From the NCBI GenBank assembly GCA_001816835.1, contig MHDB01000013.1, forward strand, positions 25,334-57,433: DNA of 32,100 nucleotides. The letters are read 5' to 3'. Shown here piece by piece: positions 8,010-16,028 of the stretch. The first letter of the stretch is position 1. Every line of letters begins with the position of its first letter. Below the pieces are notes generated by a model that did no database searches, was not told where the DNA came from, and saw only the letters and a list, made by a program, of their open reading frames with translations. This DNA is from Candidatus Woykebacteria bacterium RIFCSPLOWO2_01_FULL_43_14. GTDB taxonomy: Bacteria > Patescibacteriota > Microgenomatia > Woykebacterales > 2-01-FULL-43-14. The position numbers were made by a program, and so were the translations under genes.

Positions 8010-8558
8010 GTGAGTAGGATTGGTAAACAGCCAGTGGTGATCCCCTCTGGTGTAGAAATAAAAATCGAGGGGACTACTGTGATAGCTAAAGGTCCTAAAG
8101 GGGAATTAAGTCAAAAACTCCCCCCTTTGACGAGCTCAAGGGTGGAAGAGTCCTTGATTAGGGTTGAGGCAAAGAATGCTTCCAAAGAAGCTAGGGCAAT
8201 GCACGGTTTAGCCAGAAGTTTGGTTGCTAACTTAGTCGAAGGAGTAGAAAAAGGTTTTTCTAAGACCTTGGAACTAAGTGGTATTGGTTTTCGAGCAAGC
8301 GTTACAAGTGGGAAGCTCACTTTGAATGTTGGATTTTCTCATCCCGTGGAGATTACTCCTCCAGAGGGGATAGAATTCAAGGTTCAAGAAAACAAGATAA
8401 CAGTTTTGGGTATTGATAAACAGTTAGTCGGTCAGATGGCTGCTAAGGTGTATAAAGTAAGGCCACCAGAACCTTACAAAGGTAAAGGTATTAAGTTTGC
8501 TGGGCAAATAATTAAGAAGAAAGCTGGCAAGTCTGGTAAGGCTGGGGCAAAGGTATAA
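8010..8558 (+). CDS. rplF: Large ribosomal subunit protein uL6
   Basis: 182 residues starting at GTG (SRIGKQPVVIPSGVEI is the usual L6 N-terminus). The two L6 repeats are visible, and the C-terminal signature PEPYKGKGIKFAGQIIKKKAGK is intact. L6 sits near the sarcin-ricin loop and the factor-binding site. It is 1 base after rpsH and 2 before rplR. Confidence 0.97.
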   Translation: MSRIGKQPVVIPSGVEIKIEGTTVIAKGPKGELSQKLPPLTSSRVEESLIRVEAKNASKEARAMHGLARSLVANLVEGVEKGFSKTLELSGIGFRASVTSGKLTLNVGFSHPVEITPPEGIEFKVQENKITVLGIDKQLVGQMAAKVYKVRPPEPYKGKGIKFAGQIIKKKAGKSGKAGAKV

Positions 8559-8560
8559 AA

Positions 8561-8908
8561 ATGAAAACAAAACTTTTATCTTCTCGACGACAAGGTCGAA
8601 AAAAAGCAATCACTGCCAAGATCAAGGCTTCTACACCGATTAGGTTGGGGGTCTTTCGCTCTAGTGCTCACATTTACGCTTATATAACAGATGACACTAA
8701 AGGTAGGGTTATACTTTCTAGCCGTGATTCCACGGCTAAAACCAAAATGACTAAAACAGAGAAAGCTTACGAAGTTGGCAAAAGTATTGCACAAAAAGCT
8801 AAAGAGGCAGGAATCAAAAAGATTGCCTTCGACCGTTCCGGTTTTCTTTATCACGGTCGGGTTAAGAGTCTAGCCGAAGGGGCAAGAGAAGGAGGCTTGG
8901 AGTTTTAA
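8561..8908 (+). CDS. rplR: Large ribosomal subunit protein uL18
   Basis: 115 residues, normal L18 length. It has a basic N-terminus, [18 protein letters not shown], the [18 protein letters not shown] helix and [23 protein letters not shown] at the end. It binds 5S rRNA together with L5. It is followed 13 bases later by rpsE. Confidence 0.97.
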   Translation: MKTKLLSSRRQGRKKAITAKIKASTPIRLGVFRSSAHIYAYITDDTKGRVILSSRDSTAKTKMTKTEKAYEVGKSIAQKAKEAGIKKIAFDRSGFLYHGRVKSLAEGAREGGLEF

Positions 8909-8921
8909 CCAAGGAATTTTG

Positions 8922-9503
8922 ATGGATACATTTGAAGTTAGAGAATTTGAAGAAAAAGTTGTGCAGGTAAATAGAGTTTCCAAAAAAACTAAGGGTGGAA
9001 ACAAGATTGGTTTCTCAGTTTTGGTGGTGGTTGGGGACAAAAAAGGCCGAGTTGGCGTTGGTTTGGGTAAAGCTACGGATGTCCAATCCTCAATTCGTAA
9101 AGCAGTGAGCTACGCCAAAAAACATCTAATTGTGGTTCCTATGAAGGGGAACACTATAACTCATGAAACGCTCGTCAAAAAAGGCGCGGCCCGGATTTTC
9201 CTTAAACCTGCCTCCAGTGGTACTGGTGTTATTGCCGGTGGGGCAGTAAGGGCTGTTGTCGAAGCTGCTGGGATTAGGGATATTTTGTCCAAAGTACTGG
9301 GGACTTCGAATAAAGCTTCAAATGTCTATGCCACTATTGAGGCGCTACGGACCCTGAAACCTTTAAAGGTAAGACCACAAGAAGTCACCAAACAGGAATC
9401 AGCTCCTGAGCCTCCCAAACCAGCCAAAGTTACCAAACCAAAAGTTGTGACTGAAAAGAAGTCTGTCCGTAAGAAAGTAAAGGACTTAAGTGAAACTAAA
9501 TAA
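8922..9503 (+). CDS. rpsE: Small ribosomal subunit protein uS5 with basic tail
   Basis: 193 residues from the ATG at 8922, preferred over an adjacent TTG because AAGGAA (8911-8916) gives proper spacing. The S5 core includes [22 protein letters not shown] and the [19 protein letters not shown] segment. After about residue 155 there is a Lys/Pro/Glu-rich tail not found in compact S5. rplO begins inside this gene by 14 bases. No rpmD (uL30) lies between rpsE and rplO, unlike in most bacteria. Confidence 0.97.
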   Translation: MDTFEVREFEEKVVQVNRVSKKTKGGNKIGFSVLVVVGDKKGRVGVGLGKATDVQSSIRKAVSYAKKHLIVVPMKGNTITHETLVKKGAARIFLKPASSGTGVIAGGAVRAVVEAAGIRDILSKVLGTSNKASNVYATIEALRTLKPLKVRPQEVTKQESAPEPPKPAKVTKPKVVTEKKSVRKKVKDLSETK

Positions 9504-9942
9504 TATTCCGGGTGTATTAACTAAAAAAGCTAAAAGAATTGGCCGAGGGCACGGTAGTGGTAAAGGTAAGACTTCTAGTCGTGGTACCAAAGGCCAAAAA
9601 TCTCGTGGCCGCATTAATCCTAGCTTTGAAGGAGGCCAGCTTAGAATTGTAAAAAGATTGCCTTTTAGACGTGGTGTTGGTAACCCTGGCTATAAATCAA
9701 AGTTTGTGGTTCTCAACGTAAGTGACCTTAACCAATTTGAGGCAGGAAGTGTCGTTGATGCTAAGTTCTTGGTCGAGAAAGGCATGATTTCCCAAGGAGA
9801 CGCTCGGAAAGGTGTTAAGATATTGGGTAATGGGGAACTGAAAGTAGCCCTAACTGTGAATCTTTCGATGTCAAAAGTAGCTAAAGAAAAAATTGGGGGT
9901 GCCGGAGGAACTACGCCGACTGAGGCAGTCAGCAATAATTAA
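9490..9942 (+). CDS. rplO: Large ribosomal subunit protein uL15
   Basis: 150 residues from a GTG at 9490, which gives the normal L15 start KLNNIPGV. The Gly/Arg/Lys-rich [20 protein letters not shown] is diagnostic, as are [20 protein letters not shown] and the C-terminal beta/alpha region. It is a late 50S assembly protein. It overlaps rpsE by 14 bases and secY by 1, the standard spc order apart from the missing rpmD. Confidence 0.97.
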   Translation: MKLNNIPGVLTKKAKRIGRGHGSGKGKTSSRGTKGQKSRGRINPSFEGGQLRIVKRLPFRRGVGNPGYKSKFVVLNVSDLNQFEAGSVVDAKFLVEKGMISQGDARKGVKILGNGELKVALTVNLSMSKVAKEKIGGAGGTTPTEAVSNN

Positions 9943-11225
9943 TGCTCAAATACATACGAGCTTTTTGGAATACACCACAGCTGAAGAAAAAATTACTAAT
10001 CACCACTGCTGTGCTTATTATCTTTCGTTTGGTGACTTTCATTCCTGTTCCTGGAGCGGATGTTGATAACCTTAAGCAAATTATTTCTCGTTACGAAGTT
10101 TTGGGGTTGTTAGATCTTTTTTCTGGGGGGACTTTTTTCAACTTCTCTATTATCGCCCTTGGACTTAATCCTTATATTAATGCCTCCATTATCATGCAGC
10201 TTTTTACAATGGTTTTCCCCAAGCTTGAAGAGCTTTCCAAAGAAGGTGAGTATGGTAGGCGTAAAATCAATCAATATACTAGATATCTCACTGTACCTTT
10301 ATCTTTGCTCCAGTCTTTTGGGATAGTCACTTTTTTGCAAAGAGGTGACTTAGCGGTTTTTGGACAACTTAGCACTCTTGACCTGCTGGCGGTTATCTTG
10401 ACTCTAGTTGCTGGGGCAATCTTTCTGATGTGGTTAAGCGAACTGATAACAGAGAATGGCATTGGTAACGGTGCTTCGGTAATAATCTTGGTAGGTATTG
10501 TCAGCCGACTTCCAGTAGTGTTAGTCCAGACTTTTAGCTTACTGGATGAAACAAAAATCTTTAGTCTAATTGGTCTCTTGGTAATTGCTTTTTTGGTGAT
10601 TACAGGGATCGTTTTTGTCAACGAAGCTCACCGCCGTATTCCAGTTCAGTACGCTCGGAGAGCCAAAGACTCGACCCAAACCACCCAGATGACCTACCTG
10701 CCTTTACGTGTTAACCAGGCGGGAGTAATCCCTATTATTTTTGCTATTTCCTTAGTCTCTCTACCTTCTATTCTAGGTTCATTATTGACTACCTCAAAAA
10801 GCCCTTGGTTGCTAGATCTATCCTCTAAATTAGTTACTTATTTTCAAACTACCAATCCGGTTTACTACACTACCTACTTTGTCCTGGTTTTAGGGTTCAC
10901 CTATCTTTATACTGCGGTTAGCTTCAACCCCACTAAGATTGCCGAGGAAATCAAGAAACACGGCGGTTTTATCCCTGGTATTAGACCCGGCCGTCCGACC
11001 AGTGAATATCTAAATTTTATCCTGAATCGCATTACACTACCCGGAGCGATCTTCTTGGGCGTAATAGCAGTCTTACCTTTCGTAGTTACCCAGCTTACCA
11101 ATTTTCAGAACTTGGCTATCGGTGGGACGGGACTTTTGATTGTCGTCTCGGTAATTTTGGAAACTTCTAAACAAATCCGTTCTATGTTAATTCAGCGTAG
11201 TTACGAAGGTTTTCTAGGAAAATAA
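9942..11225 (+). CDS. secY: Protein translocase subunit SecY
   Basis: 427 residues with about ten hydrophobic transmembrane segments, the channel subunit of SecYEG. Visible family features are the first helix leading into RLVTFIPVPGAD, FSGGTFFNFSIIALGLNPYINASIIMQL (plug region, part), the EGEYGRRKINQYTRYLT loop, RRIPVQYARR in the cytosolic loop contacting ribosome or SecA, and ETSKQIRSMLIQRSYEGFL at the C-terminus. The TAATG overlap with rplO couples translation, and adk starts immediately after the stop. SecE and SecG are not in the window. Confidence 0.98.
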   Translation: MLKYIRAFWNTPQLKKKLLITTAVLIIFRLVTFIPVPGADVDNLKQIISRYEVLGLLDLFSGGTFFNFSIIALGLNPYINASIIMQLFTMVFPKLEELSKEGEYGRRKINQYTRYLTVPLSLLQSFGIVTFLQRGDLAVFGQLSTLDLLAVILTLVAGAIFLMWLSELITENGIGNGASVIILVGIVSRLPVVLVQTFSLLDETKIFSLIGLLVIAFLVITGIVFVNEAHRRIPVQYARRAKDSTQTTQMTYLPLRVNQAGVIPIIFAISLVSLPSILGSLLTTSKSPWLLDLSSKLVTYFQTTNPVYYTTYFVLVLGFTYLYTAVSFNPTKIAEEIKKHGGFIPGIRPGRPTSEYLNFILNRITLPGAIFLGVIAVLPFVVTQLTNFQNLAIGGTGLLIVVSVILETSKQIRSMLIQRSYEGFLGK

Positions 11226-11777
11226 ATGGCTAGCAGGAGCGTTTACTTAGTTTTTGGCTCGGAAGGCTCAGGTAAGACTACCCACGCCAAACTTTTGGCG
11301 GATTACCTAAAGATTCCTTTTGTTTCCTCAGGATCATTAATAAGAAAAGAAATTGAGTCAGAAAGTGTGATAGGTAAAAAGTTTGCCATCCGTAGCTCTG
11401 CTTACGTTGAAGATGATTTGGTAATACCTTTTATTTTAAGTGTTCTTGAGGATAGTAAATACCGTAATGGCTTCATTATTGAAGGTTTTCCCAGGGATCT
11501 GAATCAATTAAAGTCTCTGCAAGAGTTTCTAGCAAGAAAAGATTTAGCTATAAAAAAGGCTATTTACGTAACTTTATCCGAAAGTGAAGCTATAAGACGC
11601 TTAATTCAGCGTGCTCGCAGCGATGACACGCCGGATCAGATAAAAGCTCGACTTAGCGCCTACAGAGAACACAAAAAAGAGATGATTGACGAGTTGAGTC
11701 GAAGTAAGTTACTACTTGAGATAGACAATTCCCGTGCCAAAGAAGAGGTATTTGAAGAGCTTAAAAATAAAATATGA
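11226..11777 (+). CDS. adk: Adenylate kinase, short-LID type
   Basis: 183 residues. It interconverts 2 ADP with ATP and AMP. The P-loop is GSEGSGKT (11-18), a variant of the usual GxPGxGKG. AMP-binding features are SSGSLIRKEI (34-43) and GFPRDLNQ (87-94), and the catalytic arginine region is RARSDDTPDQIKAR (129-142). The LID insert is missing, so this is the short form, without the zinc-type LID. The position after secY is the classic spc operon place. It starts directly after the secY stop and overlaps map by 4 bases (ATGA). A different NMP kinase specificity cannot be fully excluded because of the altered P-loop. Confidence 0.9.
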   Translation: MASRSVYLVFGSEGSGKTTHAKLLADYLKIPFVSSGSLIRKEIESESVIGKKFAIRSSAYVEDDLVIPFILSVLEDSKYRNGFIIEGFPRDLNQLKSLQEFLARKDLAIKKAIYVTLSESEAIRRLIQRARSDDTPDQIKARLSAYREHKKEMIDELSRSKLLLEIDNSRAKEEVFEELKNKI

Positions 11778-12523
11778 TTAAGATAAAAAATGATAAAGAG
11801 ATTTCCTTGATGGCTAAGTCGGGAAGAATAGCTGCCTTGGTTTTGGAAAAAGCCGTTGAACTAGCTAAACCGGGCACAACTACTTTAGAGATTGAGGAGG
11901 CTGTGGAGGAAGAGATTAGCAAACTGGGCGGGGAAAGTGCCTTTAAGAAAGTGAAAGGTTACCATTATGCGACTTGCTTTAGCGTTAATGACGAGGTGGT
12001 TCATGGACTACCTTCGGGTTATGTGTTAAAAAATGGCGATATTTTGGGTATAGATCTGGGAGCTACCTATCAAGGATATTTTTCTGACACCGCGACCACT
12101 GTTATAGTAGGTGGTGTCTCTGAAAAAACGACCAGGCGTTTTTTAGAAGTGGGGAAAGAAACCCTAGCTAAAGCTATAAAAGAAGCTCATATAGGTAAGA
12201 AAATTGGAGATATAAGTGCCACGATTCAGGAAAATATTGAGGCATCTGGTTACAGTGTTGTAAGAGAGCTGACTGGTCATGGCATAGGAACCTATTTGCA
12301 TGAAGAGCCTCCCGTGCCTGGGGTAGGTAAGAGAAATACTGGGCCAGAGTTAAAAGAGGGCATGGTTATTGCTATAGAGGTAATTTACAATATGGGTAAA
12401 CCAAGAGTAAGCATTTTGGATGATGGCTGGACTATAGTTACTTCGGATGGCTCTTTGTCAGGTTTGTTTGAGCATAGTATTGCGGTCACCAAAAGTGGTC
12501 CTGTAGTATTGACTAAAGTTTAA
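11774..12523 (+). CDS. map: Methionine aminopeptidase, type I
   Basis: 249 residues, a complete pita-bread-fold metallopeptidase that removes the N-terminal methionine. The dinuclear metal ligands are all present: Asp94 (GIDLGA), Asp105 (FSDTATT), His169 (TGHGIG), Glu202 (AIEVIY) and Glu233 (FEHSIAV). His77 (VVHGLP) and His176 (HEEPPVPG) are the expected substrate-side histidines. It lacks an N-terminal zinc-finger or SH3-binding extension. The ATGA overlap with adk is typical of this operon. Confidence 0.98.
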   Translation: MIKIKNDKEISLMAKSGRIAALVLEKAVELAKPGTTTLEIEEAVEEEISKLGGESAFKKVKGYHYATCFSVNDEVVHGLPSGYVLKNGDILGIDLGATYQGYFSDTATTVIVGGVSEKTTRRFLEVGKETLAKAIKEAHIGKKIGDISATIQENIEASGYSVVRELTGHGIGTYLHEEPPVPGVGKRNTGPELKEGMVIAIEVIYNMGKPRVSILDDGWTIVTSDGSLSGLFEHSIAVTKSGPVVLTKV

Positions 12524-12554
12524 GTATAGCGTAGAATTGGCAGGTTAAATAAAT

Positions 12555-12812
12555 ATGGCAGATAAAGAATTTATTGAAGTAGATGGTGTGGTTAAAGAAT
12601 CTTTGCCGAATACCATGTTTCGAATTGAAGCGGATTTTAGTAAGGTGCTGGAGCAAATTGGCAACCAAACTACAGAACCAAAGCGGCTCCTTCTTTGTCA
12701 CATCTCAGGGAAGATGAGAATGCACTATATTCGGATTCTTCCTGGAGACAGGGTAAAAATTGAAGTTAGCCCTTATGATCTGAACAAAGGGCGGGTTGTT
12801 TACAGGTATTAG
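12555..12812 (+). CDS. infA: Translation initiation factor IF-1 with an internal insertion
   Basis: 85 residues instead of about 72. The OB-fold IF-1 sequence is clear at both ends: [17 protein letters not shown], then [20 protein letters not shown] and [14 protein letters not shown]. Between MFRIE and CHISGKM there are about 14 extra residues (centred on [15 protein letters not shown]) compared with Escherichia coli IF-1, lengthening the loop between beta strands 2 and 3. IF-1 binds the 30S A site during initiation. It lies 31 bases after map and 9 before rpmJ. Confidence 0.96.
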   Translation: MADKEFIEVDGVVKESLPNTMFRIEADFSKVLEQIGNQTTEPKRLLLCHISGKMRMHYIRILPGDRVKIEVSPYDLNKGRVVYRY

Positions 12813-12821
12813 TTGCAAATT

Positions 12822-12935
12822 ATGAAAGTCCAAGCCTCGGTTAAGAAAAGATGTAATAAGTGTAAAATTATAAGGCGCGAAGGTGTTGTTAGGGTTCTGT
12901 GTGAAAATCCGCGCCACAAACAGCGACAAGGATAG
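12822..12935 (+). CDS. rpmJ: Large ribosomal subunit protein bL36
   Basis: 37 residues. It reads [19 protein letters not shown] and ends [11 protein letters not shown], an almost textbook L36. The zinc ligands are Cys11, Cys14, Cys27 and His32, the C+ form. L36 stabilises 23S rRNA around the factor-binding region. It sits between infA and rpsM, the standard alpha-operon position. Confidence 0.97.
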   Translation: MKVQASVKKRCNKCKIIRREGVVRVLCENPRHKQRQG

Positions 12936-13026
12936 ATGGGAAATTTACAATTTACAATTTACAATTTTCAAATTAGCTCGGGGCCAGTGAAGGATGGTGC
13001 AACACCATCCGGAGCTTTAGCGTAGG
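12936..13026 (+). promoter_or_regulatory. Structured leader before rpsM with CAATTTA repeats
   Basis: This 91-base gap has two parts. Bases 12941-12975 are A/T-rich with three in-phase 7-base CAATTTA-like units. Next is a perfect 8-base-pair hairpin, GGATGGTG (12992-12999), loop CAA, CACCATCC (13003-13010), enclosed by AGCTC (12975-12979) and GAGCT (13012-13016). The outer pairing ends 10 bases before the rpsM ATG, so it could control initiation. In Escherichia coli S4 represses the alpha operon at the rpsM leader; whether this is an analogue is inference. Confidence 0.5.
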
Positions 13027-13446
13027 ATGGCAAGAATAGCAGGAGTAGAATTACCTCAAAATAAAAAAGTATTGTTTGCCCTTCCTTATATATACGGATT
13101 GGGTCTAACTTTGTCTGAGAAAATTACTGAAGCAACTAAAATTGACCCAGACAAACGAGTGAAAGATCTTACTGAGGATGAGGTAATCAAACTTCAGAAA
13201 GAAGTAGAAAAATATGAGGTTGAGGGTGATCTCAGAAGATTAGTCATTGGTAATATCCGAAGATTGGAAGACCTCAAAACTTATCGGGGCCGGCGTCATC
13301 AGAAAGGTTTACCAGTCAATGGGCAACGCACCAGAAGTAATGCTCGTACCAAAAGAGGCAAGAGGGTAACAATTGGAGCTATGAAGAAAGACGCAATCTT
13401 GAAAATGGAGGCTAGCGCCAAGACTAAAGCTCCAGCCACAAAGTAG
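13027..13446 (+). CDS. rpsM: Small ribosomal subunit protein uS13
   Basis: 139 residues, some 15 longer than usual owing to a Lys/Ala-rich C-terminal tail. It begins [25 protein letters not shown]; the helix-two-turn-helix and the segment [36 protein letters not shown] (by position, residues 65-100) are typical. S13 contacts 23S rRNA and L5 in bridge B1. The only purine-rich sequence before the ATG is TAGG, so initiation may depend on the leader structure. Confidence 0.97.
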   Translation: MARIAGVELPQNKKVLFALPYIYGLGLTLSEKITEATKIDPDKRVKDLTEDEVIKLQKEVEKYEVEGDLRRLVIGNIRRLEDLKTYRGRRHQKGLPVNGQRTRSNARTKRGKRVTIGAMKKDAILKMEASAKTKAPATK

Positions 13447-13465
13447 GTTCTAGGGAATTGTATTT

Positions 13466-13852
13466 ATGACTGAATCAAAAAAAGAAACAACTAAGAAAGT
13501 AAAAGAGGTGTCAGCAGGTAAAGTTTTTGTCACAGCGACATTTAATAACACCTTAATTACAATCACTGATAGTAATGGTGATACCTTAACCTGTGGAAGT
13601 GCGGGCAGCAGCGGTTTTAAAGGTGCTCGTAAGTCGACTCCGTATGCAGCAACGACTGCAGTGACTGATGTAGCCAGAAAGGCTCAAAATATGGGGCTAA
13701 AAGAGGTTGAGGTGTATATCAAAGGTCCTGGTGCAGGTCGTGATGCTGCTATAAGGGCTCTACGGGGCTTAGGGCTGCGAATTAGCGCTATTGCTGACGT
13801 TACGCCGATACCTCACAACGGCACCCGCCCAAGAAAGATGAGGAGGGTGTAG
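13466..13852 (+). CDS. rpsK: Small ribosomal subunit protein uS11
   Basis: 128 residues with KVFVTATFNNTLITITDSNG, GSSGFKGARKSTPYAA and the highly conserved end DVTPIPHNGTRPRKMRRV. It forms part of the 30S platform near the E-site mRNA. It lies 19 bases after rpsM. Its last codons (AGG AGG GTG TAG) create a perfect Shine-Dalgarno for the micro-ORF that follows. Confidence 0.98.
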   Translation: MTESKKETTKKVKEVSAGKVFVTATFNNTLITITDSNGDTLTCGSAGSSGFKGARKSTPYAATTAVTDVARKAQNMGLKEVEVYIKGPGAGRDAAIRALRGLGLRISAIADVTPIPHNGTRPRKMRRV

Positions 13853-13853
13853 T

Positions 13854-13916
13854 ATGAACCATGATTACATCAGAACCATATTTTTACTTGACTATTTGAA
13901 AGAGGTTGAGGCGTAA
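13854..13916 (+). CDS. Micro-ORF upstream of rpsD (20 residues)
   Basis: ATG at 13854 with AGGAGGG (13840-13847 region) about 6 bases upstream, 20 codons, starting MNHDYIRTIFLL and ending in an acidic EVEA before TAA; the rpsD ATG is 2 bases beyond. The beginning resembles the micro-ORF before rplX in both DNA and peptide. The Shine-Dalgarno match comes from conserved S11 Arg codons, so it may be fortuitous. Possible roles are translational coupling of rpsK to rpsD or a real small protein. Confidence 0.4.
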   Translation: MNHDYIRTIFLLDYLKEVEA

Positions 13917-13918
13917 AA

Positions 13919-14533
13919 ATGGCGAGGTATACTGGACCAAAATTTAGATTGGATCGAAGGGAAGGGGTTAATCTTTTCCTTAAGGGTGAACGAAGCTTAG
14001 GTCCTAAACATCCTTTAGAAAGAAAAGGAGCTGTTCCTCCTGGTCAGCATGGTCAGAAGAATACTCATAAGAAAGTAAGTGACTATGGGCAACAGCTCAG
14101 GGAAAAACAAAAAGTAAAAAGAATGTACGGAATCTTGGAAAAGCAGTTTAAGAACTACTTTACCCTGGCCGCCAAGAAAAAAGGTTCGACAGGAGAAACG
14201 CTACTTCAACTTTTAGAAAGCCGACTAGATAATGTTGTTTATAGACTTGGTTTAGCGGCTTCCCGCAACCAGGCAAGACAATTTGTGACCCATGGACATG
14301 TTTTGGTTGAGGGTGAGAAGTTGGATATCCCATCGTATAGGGTTAAGGTCGGGGAAGTAGTATCTATTAAGGGTAAGATGACCCACCTGCTGCCCCCGCT
14401 AGATAAGAATGCTAAGATTTCTGAGTGGTTGGAAAAGAAGGCTCTAGCTGGTAAACTATCCAGGATGCCACAGAGAGAAGAACTTGACCCAACAATAAAC
14501 GAACAATTAATAGTTGAATACTATTCTAGATAA
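13919..14533 (+). CDS. rpsD: Small ribosomal subunit protein uS4, cysteine-free form
   Basis: 204 residues. It starts ARYTGPKFRLDRREGVNLFLKGER and contains the S4 RNA-binding domain LLQLLESRLDNVVYRLGLAASRNQARQFVTHGHVLV (about residues 96-131). The N-terminal zinc cysteines of C+ S4 proteins are all replaced, so this is the zinc-independent form. The end, LSRMPQREELDPTINEQLIVEYYSR, is typical. S4 is a primary 16S rRNA binder and in Escherichia coli the alpha-operon repressor. rpoA follows after 54 bases. Confidence 0.98.
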   Translation: MARYTGPKFRLDRREGVNLFLKGERSLGPKHPLERKGAVPPGQHGQKNTHKKVSDYGQQLREKQKVKRMYGILEKQFKNYFTLAAKKKGSTGETLLQLLESRLDNVVYRLGLAASRNQARQFVTHGHVLVEGEKLDIPSYRVKVGEVVSIKGKMTHLLPPLDKNAKISEWLEKKALAGKLSRMPQREELDPTINEQLIVEYYSR

Positions 14534-14587
14534 TTAATTAGCTTACTCCGTCAGCTGGTGGGGTACAAACTAATAGTAGGAGGCAAA

Positions 14588-15523
14588 ATGCTCGATCAGA
14601 TTAATATTTCGGTCCTGAAGCAGGATCATAATTACGGTGAGATAGTTGTTGAACCATTGCCACAAGGTTATGGGTTGACTCTTGGTAATGCCTTAAGACG
14701 TGTACTACTTACGTCTTTACCTGGCATGGCTGTCACGTCGGTAAAAATCACTGGGGTGGCTCACGAATACTCTTCGATTGAGGGTGTAAAAGAGGACGTC
14801 GTCCAGATTCTTCTCAATCTAAAAAGAGTTAGACTTTCTCCTGAGACAGATAAAGAGATAAAAACAGGTGATATAAAGATTTCTTTGTCTGAAAAAGGTT
14901 CCAAAGAGGTTAAGGCCGGGGACTTTAAGGTAATCGGGCCTGCCAAAATCGCGAACCCAGAGCTGGTAGTCGCTACTCTCACTAGTGCTAAATCCAAGTT
15001 GGATCTGGAGGCAAGTGTCGAGTATGGTTCAGGGTATGTACCAGTGGAAGACCGCAAGGCGGCAGGTAACGGCACGATTCCACTCGACGCTGTTTATAGT
15101 CCTGTGATGCGGGTTAACTACAAAGTCGAAGCAACCCGTGTTGGGCAGATTACCAACTTTGACAAACTGACTATTCAAGTTTATACCGATGGGACTATTA
15201 CGCCTGAGGAGACCATTAAGTCTGCTTCCAGGATTTTGGGAGACTACTTCGGAGTTCTCCAAGGTCCCTACGGGGTAGGGGCTTCCAAGAAAGCGCCCAA
15301 AAACCAGTCTTCTAGCACTAAATTAGCTAACGACGCACCGATTGAGGAGTTGGATTTACCAACTCGGGTGACGAATTCGTTAAAAACGGCTGGGATTGAA
15401 ACTCTAGGTAACCTTATAGAGACACCTCGAGAAAAAATTATGGCTCTTAAAAACCTTGGAGCTAAGTCCTTTATTACAATAGAGGAAAAGCTTAAAGAAA
15501 AAGGTATAGCAATTAGCGAATAA
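14588..15523 (+). CDS. rpoA: DNA-directed RNA polymerase subunit alpha
   Basis: 311 residues. The open frame extends to a GTG at 14558, but AGGAGG at 14578-14583 places the start at the ATG at 14588. The alpha-NTD carries GYGLTLGNALRRVLLTSLPGMAVT, the dimerisation region, and EDVVQILLNLKRVRL. After a linker, the alpha-CTD is present from about residue 255, with helix-hairpin-helix DNA-binding features such as RVTNSLKTAGIETLGNLI and ALKNLGAKS. It lies in the alpha operon as usual. Confidence 0.98.
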   Translation: MLDQINISVLKQDHNYGEIVVEPLPQGYGLTLGNALRRVLLTSLPGMAVTSVKITGVAHEYSSIEGVKEDVVQILLNLKRVRLSPETDKEIKTGDIKISLSEKGSKEVKAGDFKVIGPAKIANPELVVATLTSAKSKLDLEASVEYGSGYVPVEDRKAAGNGTIPLDAVYSPVMRVNYKVEATRVGQITNFDKLTIQVYTDGTITPEETIKSASRILGDYFGVLQGPYGVGASKKAPKNQSSSTKLANDAPIEELDLPTRVTNSLKTAGIETLGNLIETPREKIMALKNLGAKSFITIEEKLKEKGIAISE

Positions 15524-15545
15524 GACCTCAAAAGGAATTTGAACT

Positions 15546-16028
15546 ATGCGTAAATCAGTTTATGGTTACAGATTAAGTCGAAATAGCAATCAAAGAAAAG
15601 CCTTGTTTAAAGGTCTTATGAACGCGCTTATAATGCGTGAAGGAATCGAGACTACAATAACTAAGGCTAAAGCTATCAAAGGACCTTTTGAGAAGTTGGT
15701 AACCAAGGCGAAAGACAACACCATCACTGCAAGACGGACTCTTATCGCTAAGCTCGGTATGGAAAATACAGCTGCCAAAATGGTAGAATTGATCGGCCCA
15801 AGATTTAAGGACCGCAGTGGTGGCTACACCAGAATTATTAAGATCGGTCCACGACACGGCGATAACGCGTTGATGGTGAGACTTGAATTTGTAGAAGAAA
15901 TAAAACCTGTCGAAACCAAAGCAGTTAAGAAAGTGGAATCTTCTCAGTCGCCTAAGATAAAAGTAACCAGAAAGACTGTGGTCAAGAAAGAAAAACCAGA
16001 ACCTAAGAAGGAAGATAAAAGTGCTTAA
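15546..16028 (+). CDS. rplQ: Large ribosomal subunit protein bL17 with Lys-rich tail
   Basis: 160 residues. The L17 core RLSRNSNQRKALFKGLMNALIMREGIETT and the end of the conserved domain GGYTRIIKIGPRHGDNALMVRLEFV are clear. A tail of about 40 Lys/Glu/Val-rich residues follows, longer than in Escherichia coli. AAGGAA (15532-15537) is the ribosome binding site. The last 8 bases overlap the rplM GTG start. Confidence 0.97.
   Translation: MRKSVYGYRLSRNSNQRKALFKGLMNALIMREGIETTITKAKAIKGPFEKLVTKAKDNTITARRTLIAKLGMENTAAKMVELIGPRFKDRSGGYTRIIKIGPRHGDNALMVRLEFVEEIKPVETKAVKKVESSQSPKIKVTRKTVVKKEKPEPKKEDKSA

Noticed and set aside
11775-11777. UGA recoding (as in Gracilibacteria/Absconditabacteria)
   Set aside because: TGA ends adk at the expected length with map starting in ATGA, so UGA is a stop here.
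13919-14533. Loss of zinc cysteines in S4 as an anomaly
   Set aside because: Cysteine-free S4 is a common alternative form in bacteria, so it is normal variation.
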